NCBI GenBank assembly: GCA_025210655.1
Contig: JAOARG010000034.1
Span: 62,001-126,000, forward strand
Source of the DNA: Bacillota bacterium
Lineage (GTDB): Bacteria > Bacillota > Clostridia > Peptostreptococcales > Acidaminobacteraceae
Length of the DNA: 64,000 nt
Direction: 5' to 3'
In this document: piece after piece, positions 61,155-64,000 of the stretch
Numbering within the stretch: the first letter of the stretch is position 1
How the letters are laid out: each line of letters opens with the position of its first letter
The notes under the pieces: generated by a model
Seen by the model: the letters and a program-made list of their open reading frames with translations, nothing else
What the model was told of the DNA's origin: nothing
Databases searched by the model: none
Made by a program: the position numbers and the translations under genes

Positions 61155-62412
61155 TTCTTTTCCCTCCATTTTTCCTCACTACACAATCTGCTAAACTCGC
61201 TTTTCTCATTACTATATCCTCTGCCAAGGCCCTACAAGTTGGAGCACCACATGCTCCACAATCTATACCTGGAAGAATTCTAAATATTTCTTCAATCTTA
61301 GCCATTTTTTCTAAAGCTTTTTTAAAATCAGTATCAAGTTTCAGAGTTGGCAGTGCTTCTATTTTTCTATCCCATTCAAGGGTTTCTCTATCAAACTGAT
61401 CAAGATACATACTTCTTTTTCTTGTATCCTTTGATTCAGAAATCTTTCTTATTCTTTGCTTTGCTATAAATGGATTTTCTACATTTAGTGGACCACCTGA
61501 ACATCCTGTTATACATGCATATGCTTCCATAAATTCAATATTATTAAGCTTTCCTAATTCAAGCTCATCTAATATCTTAATTACTTCATCAATACCGTCA
61601 ACCGCAATATAATCTTCTAAACCTATAGAATAACTTTGTCCACCTACTTTTCCCCAGCCAATACCTCTACCAGATCCCTTTGCAATCTGAACAACTTCAT
61701 CATCATTAAGTTCATCATATATTTTTAGTATTCTTGAATAAATTGATTCTATAGATATTGCTCCATCAATTTTTGACTTTTCAAGTCCAAGAGGATTTTT
61801 CACACTTGTAATTTTTGCTGGACACTGACTTATAAAGAAAACTCCTATTTCATCATCTGTATAGTCAGTAAGTTCCTTTGCTTTTTTTCTTGCAAGCCTT
61901 GCAGAAACCTCCATAGGTGATTCCAATGTTATGAAATGATCTATAAGTGATGGATACCTCATTTGTATCAATCTAGTTATTGCAGGACAGTATGTAGATA
62001 TTAGGGGTTTTAAATACTGATCCCTGTTTTCTTCTATTATTTCAGCCAAATGTGCAGAAATAATATCTGCCGAATATGCAACATCAAAAACATGATCAAA
62101 TCCAATCTTATACAAACAATTAAATACCTTGTTTATATCATATTGCTGAGAAAACTGTCCATACATAGCTATTGATGGAAGAGCAATCACATATTTAAAT
62201 TTTTTCATTTCCTTCAATGTATCGGTCAAAGCACCCTTTGCATGGAATGGACAGTGTTTTAAACATTCTCCACAATCAATACAACGCTCATTTATTATAG
62301 TTGCCCTACCATCTATTACCCTTATGGCTTGAGTAGGACATCTATGTAAGCAATTTGTACAACCATTGCAAAAATCTTTTTCAAGAATGACCGAATGCCA
62401 GTATTCACTCAT
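61144..62412 (-). CDS. Hydrogenase-like Fe-S sensor protein ([FeFe]-hydrogenase large-subunit C-terminal-like)
   Basis: 422 residues. N-terminal 2[4Fe-4S] ferredoxin: CNGCTNCLHRCP and CIDCGECLKHCP. A hydrogenase-like domain follows, with the H-cluster loops altered: STYCPAI for TSCCP, SQCPAKI for MPCTAKK and YACITGCSGGP for MACPGGCxGGGG. The four cluster ligands are retained, but the proton-relay cysteine (first Cys of TSCCP) is Tyr, so H2 turnover is unlikely. The C-terminus has a further cluster, GIDCGACGAPTC. A redox or H2 sensor of the bifurcating-hydrogenase operon is inferred. Confidence 0.88.
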   Translation of the reverse strand: MSEYWHSVILEKDFCNGCTNCLHRCPTQAIRVIDGRATIINERCIDCGECLKHCPFHAKGALTDTLKEMKKFKYVIALPSIAMYGQFSQQYDINKVFNCLYKIGFDHVFDVAYSADIISAHLAEIIEENRDQYLKPLISTYCPAITRLIQMRYPSLIDHFITLESPMEVSARLARKKAKELTDYTDDEIGVFFISQCPAKITSVKNPLGLEKSKIDGAISIESIYSRILKIYDELNDDEVVQIAKGSGRGIGWGKVGGQSYSIGLEDYIAVDGIDEVIKILDELELGKLNNIEFMEAYACITGCSGGPLNVENPFIAKQRIRKISESKDTRKRSMYLDQFDRETLEWDRKIEALPTLKLDTDFKKALEKMAKIEEIFRILPGIDCGACGAPTCRALAEDIVMRKASLADCVVRKNGGKRNET

Positions 62413-62450
62413 CTTATTTTCCTCCGATATATCTTCATAGTAGCCTAATA

Positions 62451-62897
62451 CTACTCAATATTAATTATCATTTTTAGTACCGTTGATACTCCTTTTTCAG
62501 ACTCAATGAAAAATTCATCCGATACTCTTTTCATGTTAGGTAGACCCATACCTGCTCCAAAACCCATTTCCCTAACCTTACTAGTTGCAGTAGAAAAGCC
62601 TTTTTTCATAGCAAGTTCAATATCATCAATACCAGGACCTTCATCTTCAACCAATATTTCAACTGAATCCGAACTTACTAAGACCTTCATATTTCCACCA
62701 TGAGAATGGATTACCACATTAATTTCTGCTTCATATGTTGCAATTGCAACCCTTCTGATAATTGAAGAATCAATTCCTAGCTGAGTAAGCATCTTCTTTA
62801 TATTGCTGGACGCCTCACCAGCCCTAATAAAATCATGTTCGTATATTTTATATTCTAGTTTCATTCCGTTTTTATCACTACTTAATCCAAGTCCCAT
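62451..62897 (-). CDS. RsbW-like anti-sigma/serine kinase ATP-binding protein
   Basis: 148 residues from the ATG at 62897, with AGGGTGAG upstream; a GTG at 62903 is also in frame. A GHKL ATPase fold of the RsbW/SpoIIAB type: RRVAIATYEAEINVVIHS (N-box), VEDEGPGIDD (G1) and MGFGAGMGLPNMKRVSD (G2). The stop of the upstream DRTGG gene touches it. It may phosphorylate a partner in the hydrogenase regulatory set. Confidence 0.88.
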   Translation of the reverse strand: MGLGLSSDKNGMKLEYKIYEHDFIRAGEASSNIKKMLTQLGIDSSIIRRVAIATYEAEINVVIHSHGGNMKVLVSSDSVEILVEDEGPGIDDIELAMKKGFSTATSKVREMGFGAGMGLPNMKRVSDEFFIESEKGVSTVLKMIINIE

Positions 62898-62903
62898 AAT
62901 CAC

Positions 62904-63254
62904 TCACCCTATGTTTATTCCCTTCAGTCCATTTGAGTATAAAATACCTGAAGTTGTGTATAAAGTCAAATTAGTCATCAGTAGTACCATATTGTGTTCC
63001 TTTGCAAGTTCAATTACATCTTCACCTGGCTTTTTTCCCCTAACAAATACTATTGTCTTTAAATCAAGCATCTCTGCAGTCCTTATTACCTGCTGATTAA
63101 CAAGACCTGTTAAAAGAACAGATTCGTCATCAACATATGCCAAGACATCGCTCATAAGGTCAGATCCAAAAGCAGACTTAACCTCCCTTTCAAGAAAATG
63201 TTCACCTAAAAGTATTTCTGCATTTAACAAACTCTTTATCTTACCAACTTGCAT
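62904..63254 (-). CDS. DRTGG-domain protein, first gene of the hydrogenase regulatory operon
   Basis: 116 residues. GSDLMSDVLAYVDDESVLLTG and TNLTLYTTSGILYSNG give the DRTGG/HPr-kinase N-terminal-like core. AAGGAGGAC precedes the ATG. Operon order is DRTGG, RsbW-like, Fe-S sensor, DRTGG, PHP, HATPase, small membrane protein. Confidence 0.82.
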   Translation of the reverse strand: MQVGKIKSLLNAEILLGEHFLEREVKSAFGSDLMSDVLAYVDDESVLLTGLVNQQVIRTAEMLDLKTIVFVRGKKPGEDVIELAKEHNMVLLMTNLTLYTTSGILYSNGLKGINIG

Positions 63255-63468
63255 AATGTCCTCCTTAAAATTTTTATGTAAAAATTTTATTTCATAAGTT
63301 GCTGAAACGATGCTATTTCACTTAGATATCAATAGGTGGTTATTTTTTTAACAATTTCGATATATATGTTCATTATATCATATATACCCACTTGGTAACA
63401 GAATCATTGCCTTTATTTTAGTAGCTGATTTATTTAGAATTACATGCTTTTTATAAGCTACAATTATA

Positions 63469-63900
63469 GTCTAGGGCTCCCTTTGGTCACATCTAGGGAT
63501 TCACCACTACTTGATTCACATCTAGGGAATAAATCTATATATTTATCATCTAGGGACTGATTTTCATCAGCATCCTTGGATATGTTTTACACAGGTAAAA
63601 CAACATTTTAAAAAAAGATAAATACTATGAAAGCCGATGAAAAAGTACCTTCAGTTGATTCTTATTTGCAATATGTTGGGTTCCAAAGTTGAAAAAAAGA
63701 TACATATTGTTATATAAGAATTTCAAACTGGACTTTTTCAGTGGCCTGATACTATATATGTTTTATTTAAAGTATCTTTCCATAGGAAAATTTCCTTGGA
63801 TGCCAATGAATATTGGTCCCTAGACGACAAATCAATCCAATTTGTCCCCTAGATATGAAGGGACTGAATTCCTAGATGTGAGCATAGGGAATCCTTAGAC
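63469..63900. repeat. Large fishbone element, CTAGGGA-linker type
   Basis: Left linkers GTCTAGGG (63469), ATCTAGGGA (63491, 63520, 63548); right linkers TCCCTAGAC (63817), CCCCTAGAT (63846), TTCCTAGATG (63869), ATCCTTAGAC (63891), their reverse complements. Clear side hairpins: ATAAAT / ATTTAT, CTGAT-TTTC-ATCAG, CCAAT-GAAT-ATTGG and GACAAAT / ATTTGTC. The core has GTTTTAC / GTAAAAC and long arms pairing around 63636-63746 (ATTCTTAT and CAATATGT blocks). No gene is present from 63255 to 64000. Confidence 0.85.
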
Positions 63901-63913
63901 CAAAAACATGCAA

Positions 63914-63950
63914 TAAAAAAACTGCCCCTCCAATTTTGAAAGGGCAGTTC
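63914..63950. terminator. Strong terminator near the right window edge
   Basis: AACTGCCC / AGGGCAGTT around a short loop, with seven T on the minus strand side and TTTTT on the plus side. It probably ends a minus-strand gene beyond the window; the last three bases (TTA) could be that gene's stop codon. Confidence 0.75.
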
Positions 63951-64000
63951 TGTTTTTATTATTAAGTTTGAAAATAATTTATAATTATATTTCTCTCTTA

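Noticed and set aside
61144-62412. Catalytic [FeFe]-hydrogenase
   Set aside because: The loops are altered (STYCP, SQCPAKI, YACITGC), the proton-relay cysteine is missing, and the chain is too short for a full hydrogenase; a sensor role is more likely.

Overview
The window is about 64 kb of AT-rich DNA with Clostridia-type gene content: strong AGGAGG ribosome sites, some GTG and TTG starts, [FeFe]-hydrogenase maturation genes, formate-tetrahydrofolate ligase, DnaE next to pfkA-pyk, the rapZ/yvcK/whiA cluster and a Firmicute-style Tad pilus locus. It fits a strictly anaerobic, fermentative low-GC Gram-positive of the Tissierellia or Peptostreptococcales kind. The genus cannot be set from the sequence alone. 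No tRNA, rRNA, CRISPR array, insertion sequence or phage genes were seen.

Layout. 0-3 kb: a chemoreceptor cut by the window edge, an Fe-S aldo/keto reductase and a thioesterase. 3.1-8.6 kb: an accessory island with an ArsP-like permease, small thioredoxin-like proteins, a tiny GCGCG-motif protein, a C_GCAxxG_C_C protein, a dedicated chemoreceptor and an HxlR regulator. Three related palindromes in its promoters look like one regulon. 8.7-9.8 kb: an Fsr-like MFS exporter. 10.6-26 kb: a housekeeping block on the minus strand (pyk, pfkA, dnaE, a solute-binding lipoprotein, an HD-GYP protein, HPr, whiA, a Nudix hydrolase, a nitrilase, yvcK, rapZ, a PHP protein, murB). 26.5-32 kb: molybdenum cofactor genes (MOSC, moaC, moaA, moeA, mogA) around a metallo-beta-lactamase-fold protein that has lost its metal ligands. 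32.3-37.2 kb: lon, a MarR regulator with an operator-like site shared by both promoters, and fhs. 37-45 kb: a zinc-ribbon peptide, a CBS-HTH regulator lacking an AAA+ domain, an AAA ATPase with a short RloB-like partner, a methyltransferase, a GH18 protein and an M29 aminopeptidase. 44.4-53.7 kb: a Tad pilus operon carrying its own Ser/Thr kinase and FHA protein. 53.8-58 kb: an attenuator-like leader followed by a TM1266-type gene, hydE, hydG and hydF. 58-63.3 kb: an HD-GYP protein and the regulatory gene set that usually accompanies electron-bifurcating [FeFe]-hydrogenase, including a hydrogenase-like sensor that has lost the proton-relay cysteine. The hydrogenase itself is not in the window.

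The most unusual feature lies between the genes. Many intergenic regions (about 9.9-10.6, 26.0-26.35, 28.6-28.9, 31.1-31.5, 32.0-32.3, 35.3-35.45, 40.4-40.55 and 63.5-63.9 kb, with simpler relatives at 37.3 and 58.0 kb) hold 120-430 bp quasi-palindromes with a modular plan. A short constant linker alternates with small hairpins whose sequence varies. In the complete copies, the linkers of the left half are the reverse complement of the linkers of the right half. Folded, this gives a long stem made of linkers with hairpins branching off both sides, here called a fishbone. Each locus uses one of a few linker types, each array touches at least one gene 3' end, and related copies differ by changes that keep the hairpins paired. 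I do not recognise this as a named repeat family.
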